A DNA stretch of 64,000 bases from Andrena cerasifolii. Taxonomy: Eukaryota > Arthropoda > Insecta > Hymenoptera > Andrenidae. How positions within the stretch are numbered: the stretch's first letter is position 1; every line of letters begins with the position of its first letter. The translations under genes were made by a program, and so were the position numbers. The DNA lies in assembly GCF_050908995.1 (NCBI RefSeq), contig NC_135119.1:6262001-6326000 (forward strand). Direction: 5' to 3'. Of this stretch, positions 35,700-48,071 are shown piece by piece. The notes under the pieces were generated by a model. The model did no database searches, was not told where the DNA came from, and saw only the letters and a program-made list of their open reading frames with translations.

Positions 35700-36420
35700 C
35701 AACTTGACTCTTCAAATTGACTCTTCAACTTGACTCTTCAACTTGACTCTTCAACTTGACTCTTCAACTTGACTCTTCAACTTGACTCTTCAACTTGACT
35801 CTTCAACTTGACTCTTCAACTTGACTCTTCAACTTGACTCTTCAACTTGACTCTTCAACTTGACTCTTCAACTTGACTCTTCAACTTGACTCTTCAACTT
35901 GACTCTTCAACTTGACTCTTCAACTTGACTCTTCAACTTGACTTTTCAACTTCACTCTTCAACTTCACTGTTTACTTGACTCTTCAACTTGACTTTTCAA
36001 CTTCACTGTTTACTTCACAGTTTACTTTACTTTTCAACTGTACTTTTTACTTTACATTTTACTGTACTTTTTAACTTTACTTTTCAGCTTTACTTTTTAC
36101 TTCACTGTTTACTTCACTGTTTTCTTCACTGTTTACTGTATTTTTTACTTTACTTGTCAACTTTACTTGTCAACTTGAGTTTTCAACTTTAGTTTTCAAC
36201 ACTAGTTTTCAACACTAGTTTTCAACATTAGTCTTCAACTTCAATTTTCAACTTCAATTTTCAACTTGAATTTTCAACTTCAATTTTCAACTTTAGTTTT
36301 CAACTTTAGTTTTCAACTTTAGTTTTCAACTTTAGTTTTCAATTCTAGTTTTCAACTTCAGATTTCAACTTTAGATTTCAACTTTACTTTTCAACTTTAC
36401 TTTGTACCTTTTACTTTGCT
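35700..36420. repeat. 13-bp minisatellite with degenerate flank
   Basis: From about 35700 to 35945 there are about 18 nearly identical tandem copies of TTGACTCTTCAAC. To about 36420 the array decays into related units (TTTACTTTTCAAC, TTTAGTTTTCAAC, TTCAATTTTCAAC). Guanine is scarce on the plus strand throughout. A plus frame here is purely repeat-encoded. The pristine core with a diverged edge suggests recent expansion of an older array. Confidence 0.93.
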
Positions 36421-38625
36421 TTCTGTATTATTGTCACTTTTAGCGTTAAGTCTTAAGATTACTTTTACTTCAATTTATTTTTAGTTATTGTTATGTTTGT
36501 TGCTTTCTCTATTTTAGTTCCAGGATTAGGCCTCCCAACGGTGTTGGGGCAGCGAAGTGCACTGCAGCCCCTCTTTTTTTAGTAATAAAGACAATTAATG
36601 ATAAAATAATCACAATAATATCGCAATAACTGAATGTGTGAATGTCTTTCCACAGAAAGCATCGTACGAACGGCGATGACCGTCTTCCCAGAGGGTCGAA
36701 GGTTATTCTATAAGTTTCTTAAGATCCTTAATTAATCCCTCAGTGGATGCCGCAGCTGAACAAGCTGGGAAACGCGTGGCACGTGGAAAATGATGCAAAC
36801 AAGGCATCTCGAAGCACGGACAAGCACGCGCGCGCGCGCAATGATCTCACCGCGAAGAATCCCAACGGCGCTGCGACCGTTAAAATCGCTCCCAGGGACC
36901 GTTAACTTCGATTATCCCTGGCAATTAGCGAAGTTCGGTTCAGCCATGAAACGGCCAGCCTCAATCTCCCCTGTCAACGTTCACAATTTGTCCGCCATTA
37001 AGGGGTATTGATCCGCGTTGCGTCGCGATCCGCCGGAGCTCGAGGAGACGTTAACAGACACGCGGAACCCTCGATAGAAATTCCACGGACCTCGCCAGGT
37101 GTGCGTTCGCCTCTTTTATTTTCGTTTCCCCTCCTGTCCATTGCATTCTCCAAAGAGAACATACGCATGTTCGGTGGAGAATCGAACGCGAGGAACTAAG
37201 GTTCGAACGCGAAATTCACTCGCGAATTTTAAGGGAACATTCATATTTCCACGGATGAAACCTGTTACAATCTCTTCAAGCTACGAACTCCGTTTAAGAA
37301 ATCAGCCACCTAATAGGTGCATCATTTCCCAAAAAATTTTGTTCACCGAACCGATACCAAAGAAAGGGTCGCTGTAGTGAAAAGACAAGTGAGGATGAGG
37401 ACACCAGGGCGAGCTGGTCCGGGAAACGGCACCCGTGGGCTGGGCCACGAACGGTTCAAGGTATTTCCGATATGGGGGCGGCATCAAACGGAGCCACAAA
37501 TCACTCGGAAAGCACAGATTTGTCGGGGCCGCGATTTAATTTGGCCCCGGATTAAGTTGCCCCGCGGCCGACTCGCTTGTATTACGTCTTGGATTTATCG
37601 ACGCTTATTTGCGGCACACGCGTGCGCCTCGGATCTACGTACCCTTTAAGCCGACGGGACGACTGGAAATGATCTCTCTGTCGGGGGAAAGACCTTCCCG
37701 CGTGCTAGCTCCTGCAGACAGGAGAACTTTCCAAGGACGCGCAAAAAAATAATTGAAATATCGAGGAGCCGGAAAGTTGAAGGGGTTGGAACTGAAGTTG
37801 ATGGGCAGGAGGTGTATAGTTTTAAACGCTCCCCGCACGATATTTAATTATGCTTGAGGATGGAAATACGCACTTAAGCTTCGGCGGGTTTCAAGCCACC
37901 CAACGTCTTCGGCCGGCGTTCCAAGCGATCGTCCCTCAAAATCGCGAAAATCTAATTAATCGCATGCAGGAAACCGCGGCGGATGTTCGGCGCAACGCCC
38001 AGTAACTAATTAACCTTCGTCAATCCATCATTCGCCGTTGGGGGGACGAGGCACGAGGCAATCACACCGAAAGCCTGTTACGAGCGAAGGAATATTAGAA
38101 AACATGGTGTTCAGTCGACGATCGGGAAACCGATTGTTCGCTCGCGGTTATTTTCCCCCCTCGTCGCGGTTATTATACTAACGACGACTTCCGCCTGCGA
38201 TTTCCGGTGAAATTTCACCGTAGACGCCGGTAAACGTCCTTTGCGGAACCCTGTGTCTTCTGAGTTTGCTGTTTCGTTCATCGAGTATTATGTGGAACGT
38301 CACGAAAATTTAAGTAAAATTAAACCGAGCTTAGGTGTTCCAAATTCTAGACTCGGGTAACAGCGTTCGAATGTAATTTGCAAAGAAAAATTTTACGAAA
38401 GCAAAGAGAAAAATGAAGAAACGGTCGGTTCCCTCGAAACTCGCCGGGCATTCTCGCGGTACCAACTTTTCAGGCAGTGTATTAACCCCTTAACGCGGCG
38501 CTGCGTATCGTTTTCCTTCCTGAAACCGGTTCTCGAACCTCACCTCTGTTATTTCGTGACTTGGGGAACATTTTCGTCGGCGTGGATATTCCTCCGAGGC
38601 ACCGATGCATAAATTCGCTTTCGTT
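36421..38625. other. Unique DNA; no gene recognised
   Basis: AT-rich to about 36640, including a small hairpin-prone GGGGCAGCGAAGTGCACTGC segment at 36545, then CpG-rich. No gene or element supported. Confidence 0.45.
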
Positions 38626-39129
38626 TCAGATCCCTCTGCCGATAGAGGTCGGCCATACCACCCGAGATTCTTTTACCTTTGACCAAGCTGCCAGCTCCTT
38701 TGCTGTACCATCAGCGAGTGCGACGTACTCGAGGCCACGGAAATTTACTTGATTAAGTCGATACAGGGTGTCCCAAAATTGCCATTCCAACACCTCCATC
38801 TTTGAGAGATAGTGTCGGTTTTTGAAAGGTCCAACTGACGCGCTGCGCCTCAGAGCCTCCTCTATAGCAGCGTTTAAACCAAGCAAGATGGAGTGAGCAT
38901 CGTTCCTCCCTAGGAAACCACCGTGCGGGCCACAGGGTGGGCGGAAAGCGTAGTGGATTCCGAAGACCACGTCTTGACTCGATGGGATCACCGTAAGGAA
39001 TTTTGCTATTGGGTAGGCCATAACGGTCACGAATTATAAACAATTATAAATATCCATCTTGACAGTCGTAGCCGAACTTCGATCCCACAAGAGGATCCAC
39101 TCGATCTGGTACAATCTCTGCCAGACATC

Positions 39130-40920
39130 ATTGCTGTGCTTCGCTCATCGCCAATAAGTTCGCGGCCCGCAATTCGGCCGGTTTGTTGGGATCCCAGAAG
39201 CCGGGAAAGACACTGACTTCCCTTTGAAACTTCGCGATCCCACGTTTCTGGCGTACCGAGGAGAGGACCACGTTTGTCACCGCCAACATATTAAGCCGGT
39301 ATTTACGCGCAGTCCGCGTTGACAGGCTCCCTTTGAGGTTAATAATAGACACGCTGTGGCTAAGCACGTTCTTAATATTTCAGTAATCGCCGTGGCTGGG
39401 CCCGGCACGACTTCATACGCAACGCCTGGCTCACATCATCTTTGATGCCTGGAAATATCTGGACACAGTGTGCGATCCCTTGTCCGCTGATCGTCCGCGT
39501 GAAATTCGCTTTAGTAGCGACGCAGAGTTCCCCGGTGTCCGGATATGTTCACGTTTCAGGAGCTCCACTAGTATAGGATACACTTTGCAACTAAGTTCTG
39601 CTTTCTCCGTGCAGTAGCTTCTATTTGTATCTCCATAAAAAGCTACTCTATGTGGGAGATCCCGGGATCCAAGGTGTGTGAAAGCACCATGAAGGTGCTC
39701 TGGTAATCAGGGTGTTCCACTTGACTCGACGAATTGGGACTGATTGTTTCGGAGAGCTCCACTAGCATAGGGCACACTTTGCAACTAGGTTCTACTTTCT
39801 CCGTGCAGTAGCTTCTATTTGTATCTCCATAAAAAGCTACTCTATGTGGGAGATTCCAGGATCCAAGGTGTATGAAAGCACCATGAAGGTGCTCTGGTAA
39901 TCAGGGTGTTCCACTTGACTCGACGAATTGGGACTGATTGTTTCGGAGAGCTCCACTAGCATAGGGCACACTTTGCAACTAAGTTCTGCTTTCTCCGTGC
40001 AGTAGCTTCTATTTGTATCTCCATAAAAAGCTACTCTGTGTAGGAGATTCCGGGATCCAAGGTGTATGAAAGCACCATGAAGGTGCTCTGGTAATCAGGG
40101 TGTTCCACTTGACTCGACGAATTGGGACTGATTGTTTCAGAGGAGTCCAAGTCGATTGTCAGAACGTCCTTACAGATATTCGACGCTCACTTCCAACGAC
40201 TAGGCATGCGACTAGCTTGAATCCCAATAGTCTGAGACACTTGAGACTTCTAAGGGAAGCGCAGAAGAGACGCGAAGTGCTGCGAATTCCTCAATGACCG
40301 TGTACAACTACGAAAACAAACGACAGCCCCTCACAGGGCCACTGATTGACCGAAGCATCCCTGTGTGGCTATGCAAATCCCTCTATCCACGATCATTAAG
40401 CTGTACACTCACCTCCCAGGGCCATGGACGAATCGCCTATTGCTCTATCCCCCGCTATTACGTGCATTCAGCATGCACGGTCGACGAAAAAAAAAGGTCC
40501 TTCGTCCAACCGCCCGTTTCCATAATTCATGCCGCGCCAACGTTTCTGTGAATCTCTATCCATGCGCTGGTTAGTGACACTTTTTATTCCAAGCGACGAG
40601 ACTTTGGCAGACGGGGAACGCGTGTTTTTCGAAATTTTCGCGCAAGATCCTGCAGCTGATCCTCCGGCATAAAGGACTACCGAGAATTCCTTTACAACGC
40701 TCGAACGAGGTTGCCAACTCTGCCTTTCCGCAACTTTTCAGGGAGGTCAAGATCTGGTAGGTTGAGCACCTCGCCTCGATGTACCAGAACTGTTCCGAGT
40801 GTGTATTGCAGAAAATTCCTGCGAATGGCAGCTTTGACGAAGAACCGATGCGACTCAATCCCCCGTTCTTTTAGGTCATTAACCTCGGGAGGAATAGTGA
40901 AAGTGCTTTAAATCGACCAT
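39130..40920 (-). pseudogene. Degenerate coding tract of unknown origin, minus strand
   Basis: Protein-like runs occur on the minus strand in several frames separated by stops: TIPPEVNDLKERGIESHRFF and VLVHRGEVLNLPDLDLPEKL (about 40700-40900), HLHGAFTHLGSRDLPHRV and YCTEKAELSCKVYPILVELL (within the 194-bp repeats), and KRGIAKFQREVSVFPGFWD (about 39190-39250). They look like decayed coding sequence rather than random frames, but I do not recognise the protein. A transposon gene, a host pseudogene or an endogenous viral relic are all open. The tract is broken by many stops and by the 194-bp triplication. A common insect element terminus, TACAGGGTGTCCCAAAA (38762), lies just beyond it. Confidence 0.35.
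39561..40142. repeat. Three tandem copies of a 194-bp unit
   Basis: Copies start at 39561, 39755 and 39949 (AGCTCCACTAG), giving exactly 194 bp spacing twice. They are nearly identical, differing at a handful of positions. 194 is not a multiple of three, so the duplication would shift any reading frame through it. The unit includes TTTGTATCTCCATAAAAAGC and GACTCGACGAATTGGGACTG. The high identity implies recent expansion. Confidence 0.95.
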
Positions 40921-41631
40921 CTCGTTTCAAGGTTCGATAAGTTCCCACTACACCGAAAAGTTTCCCAGTTTCTGCGTTCCCGGGTACTTAAAACGCGCCG
41001 GTCTCTCCGCGACGCGATGCTCGCCCGTGTTCCCTCGGCCTCCGACAAGGGACAGTCGACTTGAAATTCATGTTGTTCAGAGATTTAATTTGAGATTAAA
41101 CTTAATATTTAAATTTATTCCGCCGGGAACATTTGCCCACCCTCTCCCTTTGGAAGATTAAAGGACAGGACCTCCTTCCGGCCGCTGCCACGACCCGACC
41201 GCCAGTCGATATCCGCGGCCGAACAAAATGTTGTTTCCATCGATCGACACGCACTGTATTCGGGATATGGCATGTTAGGCAAAACGATGCCATCGATGTT
41301 CATCAAATATTCAATAGTGCCGCCCATGAAAATTCGCGCATCTGTTCAATGCTCGAGCGCCTGCGCAGGCGCGCCAAACAATCGCCACGATTACCGCGAA
41401 AATCGACTGGAAGCAACCCCCTCCGACACGAAACTGTACCTTTGCAACACGTACGCTCGCGACAGGTGGCTGTTGGCCCGCGAGTTCTACCGCCGATTTA
41501 CCTAAATTTCATTATAAAAATTTTCTACTTTGAGTACCTACTCAGAGTACCATTACAGGCGAGAGACTTTTGCGACTGATGTTTTAATCCTACTCAGCTT
41601 TTCTCGTTTTCCAATTCGGGATATGGGTACG
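40921..41631. other. CpG-rich unique DNA; no gene recognised
   Basis: Frames on both strands overlap at 41100-41580 without recognisable domains. No element end seen before the hAT MITE. Confidence 0.4.
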
Positions 41632-41639
41632 CAGAAGAG

Positions 41640-42376
41640 CAGAGATGGGCAAAAAATTATTTGAAATAAAAATTTCGTACAAAAATTATTTGAAATAAAC
41701 ATTTCGTACACAAATTATTTGAAATAAAAATTTTGTACACAAATTATTTGAAATAAAAATTTTGTACAAGAATTATTTGAAATAAACATTTCGTACACAA
41801 ATTATTTGAAATAAAAATTTTGTACACAAATTATTTGAAATAAAAACTTGTGTGCGAGATGGGCAAAAAATTATTTGAAATAAAAATTTTGTACACAAAT
41901 TATTTGAAATAAAAATTTTGTACACAAATTATTTGAAATAAAAATTTTGTACACAAATTATTTGAAATAAAAATTTTGTACACAAATTATTTGAAATAAA
42001 AACTTGTGTGCGAGATGGGCAAAAAATTATTTGAAATAAAAATTTCGTACAAAAATTATTTGAAATAAAAATTTGTGTACGAGATGGGCAAAAAAATTAT
42101 TTGAAATAAAAATTTCGTACAAAAATTATTTGAAATATAAATTTGTGTACGAGATGGGCAAACAATAATTTGAAATACAAATTTCGTACACAAATTATAT
42201 GAAATAAAAATTTGTGTACGAGATGGGCAAAAAATTACTCGAAAGAAAAATTTCGTACATAAATTTTAATTTCAAATAATTTTTTGCCCATCTCGTACAC
42301 AATTTTTTATTTCAAATAATTGTTTGTCCATCTCGTACACAATTTTTTGTTTCAACTAATTTATCGCCCATCTCTG
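41640..42376. mobile_element. hAT-type MITE whose interior is an array of its own terminal motif
   Basis: Termini CAGAGATGGGC and GCCCATCTCTG, with an 8-bp target duplication CAGAAGAG (41632-41639) and CAGAAAAG (42377-42384, one mismatch), a hAT signature. Immediately inside the left end, ATTATTTGAAATAAAAATTT begins and is repeated through the element; GAGATGGGCA recurs six times in direct orientation (41641, 41857, 42013, 42080, 42148, 42220), with three inverted versions near the right end. Length 737 bp, no coding capacity. Confidence 0.9.
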
Positions 42377-42384
42377 CAGAAAAG

Positions 42385-43840
42385 TCAGTGAACACTTTGC
42401 CGCGTCATTTAAGAATGATCCGATGCAGCCGTTTCGCGGTGATAAAAGGAGAAGCGAAGGCGGCCCGTAGGCGAGTGAACGACGTTAGGCCCGCATTGAT
42501 TATTCCCCGAATCAATTCCAAGTGAGCCGTTCTTTCGCGCGCGCGACGTCGACGAGTGTGCACACGGGGCGCCGTCGCCCTTGCATGCTCGCGAAAAACC
42601 TAATCGTTAAAGTAAAGCCCACATTACGTTCCCGGGGACGTTTACCTACGATCGCACTGCACACACGCGCCAGGGCGGACCCTTCCCAGCCGCTGAATAA
42701 TAAATGCCGCCCCGCGATCGTCGTCGTGCCTCGAAACGTATTTGTCCCGGCGTTGCTGGAGCTCCTTTGGCGTGGCCACTCGATAACGTCGATACTCATA
42801 TGCCTCTACGTGCCGTCCGGCTAAAACCGTGCAAAGGAAACGCGAAAAACACGCACTGTGCAGCGGCTGGCCTTTTCCCTGGTCGATGGAAACGGACGCG
42901 CCGCTTCGCCTTCGATTTTTTCGTGGCCGGGACGGCGGTGGGTGCGGGACCGTTGCTTCAAGTTTCATACGTGTTTCAGATATCAAACTATCAGAGGAAG
43001 TGGACTGGAATGTCTTGATTCGTTGCTAAAGAGAAAATAGTGGGTCCCAAGGGTGTCTTTACCGAGTACAAAGACACACTATACAATTCGCCTAATAATA
43101 GTTCGTTTTTCGCGGTATCGCACCTTGAATGGTACTGTAAGCGATCCCTAAGGAATCAGACTCGAAGCCCCTTATTTGTAGCAGAGGAAATTCCAGTGAT
43201 CTACGATTCGAGTGCATTGCACGATTTTGACTTGCCCGCGTCGAGGTTCGCTAGCAGAGGCAACCCTCGAGGAGGCAAATTGCTAGCCACTCGATGGAAA
43301 AATGAAGTAACCCGGTCGAAGAGGGCCAATTAGCGGGACTGGGTATCGTCCTGTCGCGATCGACAAGGAGATCTTTCGAGCCCCTAATATCGGTTTTCGT
43401 ACGCTTGTGTCGTCGGGGGCGGCGAAGGGGCTTGCCAGTTGAACCTTTCGTGCCTCCGTGTTTTCTGCAAATGTTGCCGATCGCGGCGGGAGATATTCTA
43501 TTGCGGCGGCACACTCGTTGTTATTGCTCAACGTTCGGCACGAAACTGCTTATGCAATTACGCGGCTGCGACCCGCCGCGAGATACAGCGGCAATTAGTC
43601 CGTCCCGCGGAACGTTTCAATTAGCGTCGCGGAGAGAAACCATCGCGGCTGATTCCTACGTAAGAATTCGCTAGAAAGTATCGACGTTGTTGAGCATAGA
43701 CCGTTGTATGCACTAGGTGCCTAGCAAAAAGGTTCGCAATTCTTTGGAAGCCGCCACACTTGCCGGGAGAAGAAGAATGGCTAATTCTAAGTCGAGTCCG
43801 ACAGAACTATTGTTTATACAATCCTCAGTGTAAGCTTTTA
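42385..43840. other. CpG-rich unique DNA; no gene recognised
   Basis: Numerous overlapping frames on both strands from low stop density. No domain, splice context or element end supported. Confidence 0.45.
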
Positions 43841-43842
43841 TA

Positions 43843-45114
43843 GTAGGGCTGAAAGTCCCGAATGCAAAATCTCCAGTCGCAAAGAATCGATTGAATATTG
43901 CAGCATGACTAGGTTGATGGCAAAGAGTAATGGGGTGGTGAACCGCAGAGTCGCCAGTCGTTTTGGGGCTTTCGTGCGTGTCATATGACGCATTTGTCAT
44001 TATGCACGTCAAGAAGCGAAAAAAGCACGTCGTTTTTGTTGTGTTATTCGAAGTAAACTACAGTTTCACAGTCTGTTACTTATATTTTTGTCTTATATTT
44101 TTATTTCTTCTTAAAGAAGTCATGTTAAAATATTAAAAAGAGTGGTTGTCTGTGTTGAAGTAAACCAATTAGTAAAGTCATAAATTATATATCTTTTTTC
44201 CTGTTTTTGATATTAAAATAATTTGAGTTTAAGAAATAAGGCTACAGTGCTTAAAAGTGAGTTATATCTTTATGTTGAGCCAAGATTATTGTGCAATTTT
44301 TTGTTCAAGCTGAATGTGTGTCCTGTATTTTCATTGTTTTATTTAAAAAAAGGTTGCCGTCGTATTTCCTTTCAATATTGTATATAAAAAAATTGGCATG
44401 GGGCAAAAAGTGCATTTTTAATTAGCACACAATTTGTGATATAACTCAACAAAAAATAACACTATTAACCACCAACTTTGTAAAAGTAAAGCATAATAGT
44501 TGTAGTTTATCTCTAGATTGTTATTACTAAATTTTGCATAGAGTGAGTAACGAAAATATTCGGATACTTTTTAAAGTCGCATAACATTTTTAAAATTAAT
44601 CCAAACGACTTGAGTTTTTTTTTAAAACTAGAAGGATTAGTTTGCTAAGTGACGTGATTCGTCGGTTTGAAAAAAATGCACTTGGTCGGTATAGCAAAAA
44701 AAAATAGTAAAGGTCGTTTTTTAAACATTTTTTGTGAGCCTGTAATAGAAATTCAAAAAAACCCGTTTGTAGATCTAAGTAAGTTGCAGCATGCCTAAAA
44801 TTTCATCAAACTGAGTTAACGTTGCTCTGAGCTAAAAACGCTTAAAGATCGTAGAATAAAGGCGAAAATCGCTGACTTCGGGAATTTCGCGATTAAAAAA
44901 CAAGCTTTACTATTTTTTTTTTGCTATTTCGACCAAGTGCGTTTTTATCCAAACGGCGACACACGTCACTTAACAAACTAATCCTTCCAGCTTCTTAAGA
45001 AAACTCAAGTGGTTTGGATTAATTTTAAAAAAGTTACACGATTTTACAAAGCGTCCGAATATTTTCGTTACGCACTGTAGGTTTATACGAAAAACGAGAC
45101 TTTCAGCCCCACGC
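43843..45114. mobile_element. TA-flanked element with GGGCTGAAAGTC termini hosting a second MITE
   Basis: Left end GTAGGGCTGAAAGTCCCG and right end CGAGACTTTCAGCCCCACGC are inverted repeats with small differences, flanked by TA (43841-43842 and 45115-45116). The interior is AT-rich and non-coding. It contains the mariner-type MITE 44541-45077 near its right end. Confidence 0.7.
44541..45077. mobile_element. mariner-type hairpin MITE (nested)
   Basis: Ends GAGTGAGTAACGAAAATATT and the complement of CAGTGCGTAACGAAAATATT, with TA at 44539-44540 and 45078-45079. Arms are about 200 bp (AATTAATCCAAAC, AAACTAATCC and GACCAAGTGC blocks mirrored), with a short loop near 44750-44880. No coding capacity. 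Confidence 0.88.
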
Positions 45115-45116
45115 TA

Positions 45117-46661
45117 CCCCACCCGCAGTTTGAACTTGTGGTTTGAAATCTGAAATCCTTATTTTCTCAGAGTAGTGGCTCTGAGATTGATGGCAAGATT
45201 GCGTGCCCCCAGGCGGTCCTTTCTGTGAAATATTGTAAAATATTTTAATTTAAAAGAGTTGAAGCAATTTAAAAATGAAATCAACATGACAACTCACATA
45301 TGAGTTATTCCTAATCTGCTAGATAAAAACAAACAAAAAATTAAAAGTTTTTAAAACTGTCGCAAGCCTCTGTGTTTAACCTTTCTCAATTTATTTCGCC
45401 AAAAATTTGCCACCCTAGGCTGCACAACCTACTTAGCCTATACACATATCCACCCTTGCCTCTAGCAAGTAACGATTAACAGAAGTTGCGTCGGATGTGA
45501 GGGTTCAGACAGAGAGATTATTTCTCTATCAGTTTTCGCAGCAATATGAAAGCTGGAATAATGAGGGTAGCTTTGTCAAGCTACCTTGAACAACCAATAG
45601 ATTCTGTTTCAACGCTTCTACCTTGAAATCCTTCTGAAATAGCCAGTACACGCGAAGCCACGTTTGAAGCACAGGCACACAGCCCACATCGTCAAAGGTA
45701 GAGTAATAATGCCGTGTTTGTTATCAAGCGTTATTAGCCAAATGTCCGGAATTTCGACTAAATTGCCGCCAGAAATTTCTGGCCACTCGAATGCGCGTTA
45801 GTTAATATCGGAATCCGCTGTCCCGCCGATAATAAAATCAGCGGTGAACCGTTCGCGTTCGATCGAACGTTATCATTCCGTCCCAGGCTACGATGCTAGA
45901 GAGCGCTGATCATTTTGATCGCACGGGCTCGCACGAGAAACTAATTGCTACCAAACTTTTTGCATTACATCGAAAACTGTTCGCAGATTTCACACGTGCT
46001 TAACGCCGACTGGCTGCCTGCTTCTTATCGGTTCCTATGGTACGACTTCGGGTGTTTAGAGTGCTGGAGAGCTCGTAGGAAAACGACCCAAGCATAGCGC
46101 TATTATACTAATTCCAAGTTAATTAATTCCGCTGGCATCGGTTCTACGCGCGCTAGTAATCCCCGCGAACCGAAATTTCGATAAAGTTGTATTACGCGTC
46201 CGACGGCAGAACGCTAGGGTAATTCTACGTTAAAGTAAAATAATATGTATTATGTTAGAATAACAGGGGAGGAATATCGATTTAGCCAGAGAAACGCTAA
46301 TACTAAACATTAATTTGAATTACAATTATACACCAACGATTGACTGTTATTACAGGATCCCCGTGAATTACGTACGCCTGGCGGATGTTATTTGCTACCT
46401 AAGCACTGAAATATCGCCTTCATTAAGACAGTCGTTTCCAAGCATTGCCAGCTCAAGGAACGTAAAATTAATTACGATACAGTCTGGGTAGAGTTAGTAT
46501 TACTTTCCATGAGATTCGATAGCATTTACGGCTGTCTCCCATCGCGCTGGGAGCTCATAGCCAGAAAACGAGGAGGGGAAAGATCCAAGCACATATAAAA
46601 CTCCCAAGTGTACCAAGAACTCAGTGTCCCATCCCATGGAAGCAAGTCATGAGATGCCAAA
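45117..46661. other. AT-rich then unique DNA; no gene recognised
   Basis: No element end, RNA gene or exon supported. The part after about 45650 is ordinary CpG-containing unique DNA. Confidence 0.45.
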
Positions 46662-46669
46662 CACTAGAC

Positions 46670-46807
46670 CAGTGTTTCCCAACCTTTCATGCTTCGCGCA
46701 ACCCCTGGAAATCTGTTGTAGTATAACAATTGGAATAACATAAAACAGTACATTAAATTTAATATTCATAAATTACACATATCGACACGACACGTTGGGA
46801 ACCACTG
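46670..46807. mobile_element. 138-bp hAT-type MITE
   Basis: Termini CAGTGTTTCCCAACC and the complement of CAGTGGTTCCCAACG, with target duplication CACTAGAC (46662-46669) and CACTAGAA (46808-46815), 7 of 8 matching. CAGTGGTTCCCAACC is a widespread hAT end. No coding capacity. Confidence 0.9.
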
Positions 46808-46815
46808 CACTAGAA

Positions 46816-48071
46816 TGTAAAAACAAAATCACCCTCACGCATAATCACTCGAAAGCAATCGAATAATTAGCGTTGCATACAAAAGCTATGTATATCTATC
46901 CGACACAAAGCAACTACCCTCGGGGAGCAGCTCGTTAAGGGCCAGCCGTTCAGAAAAACCGTTCTCCATGCGATGTGACGACAAACTTTCCGACTAACCC
47001 AATGAACAGCCGCAGCCACGGAAAATTACAATAATTAGAAGTCGCTGGCTGGTGGTGAGCCCGCACGGGGGTCAGGAATCACGAACTACGCGGTCTGGGG
47101 GGTGGAGACGTTGCTGACCAAGGACAGAGAATTTTCGACTCGGCCAGCAGGCGAGAATGGGGCCAGCCAGGAGTCACCGAGCACCGGCGGGGGTGAAAAT
47201 TTCGCCCCTGATGGTGGCCCGAATTAAGCGTCTAATTGTAAAGGCGACACGTGCGAGCATGGGGTGGCGGGGGTGGGCAGACAGACCGGGCAGAGAGAAG
47301 TATGGGAAGGTCGAAGGAGGAGGAGGAGAGGTCGGGCTGAGCAAGAGTCGTGGCGGGGTAGTGGGATATAGGTAGGTCGGAGGTGAGAAGGTGGCAGAGA
47401 GGTGGAGGTAGCAATTAACTTCTCCTCGCGAGATTAGAACGAGATATTACGAGATATCGAGCGACTTAACGGCAACACGCGAGAGACTTCAAAGGCAGTA
47501 ATAAACTGCCTCTAATGAACCCCTTATCGCTGCTGCCACCACCCTCCGCCTTCTTCGCCCGACCTACCACCTCGCCAGCACCCACTAGCACCACCACCCC
47601 GCTGTGGAGACCCCAGGACGCGCGTATACGTGTCCGCGTGTTCCAACCGATGCGGGCTGAATCGAGCCCTGAAATTCAACTGTCCCTCCCCGCGGCTCGC
47701 ATGCACTCCCCACGCGAGTGCTCCTCTCTCTGGCGCCCCGTTTTTCTTCTTCCCTCCTCCAGAAACTTTTTCCCTGCCGGTCCCTACGATTTTCCCTCCC
47801 ACTCGTGTGCCCACCTCCTCCACCGATGCCCTACCCTCTCAGCCGCGTGTCACGGAGATCGCGATAAGACACCATTACCGCGTCGATTGCGATTCCTGTC
47901 ATGCGGAAAACTCGTCCTCTTTCATCGTCGCGTGCCAGCCTCCATTACACTCGCCACTGTAAATATTTTCCCCCGGTCGGGAGACGGACGCGCCCGATCG
48001 CGGCCCCGCGCGTTACGACGATCCTCGCGGTCGACGCTATGTCGCGATGGGGGGAGCTATCGATCCCTTTA
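46816..48071. other. CpG-rich unique DNA; no gene recognised
   Basis: A G-rich purine stretch (47280-47400) and a C-rich stretch (47515-47860) give low-complexity frames. No gene supported. Confidence 0.45.

Noticed and set aside
35989..36192. Phe/Leu/Thr-rich frame resembling a membrane protein
   Set aside because: Entirely encoded by the degenerate part of the 13-bp minisatellite.
38626..39030. 134-codon minus-strand frame treated as an intact gene
   Set aside because: It reads through a transposon-like terminus (TACAGGGTGTCCCAAAA) and has no recognisable domain.
41640..42376. CRISPR-like array
   Set aside because: Units are contiguous, without unique spacers, and lie inside a hAT-type element in a eukaryotic genome.
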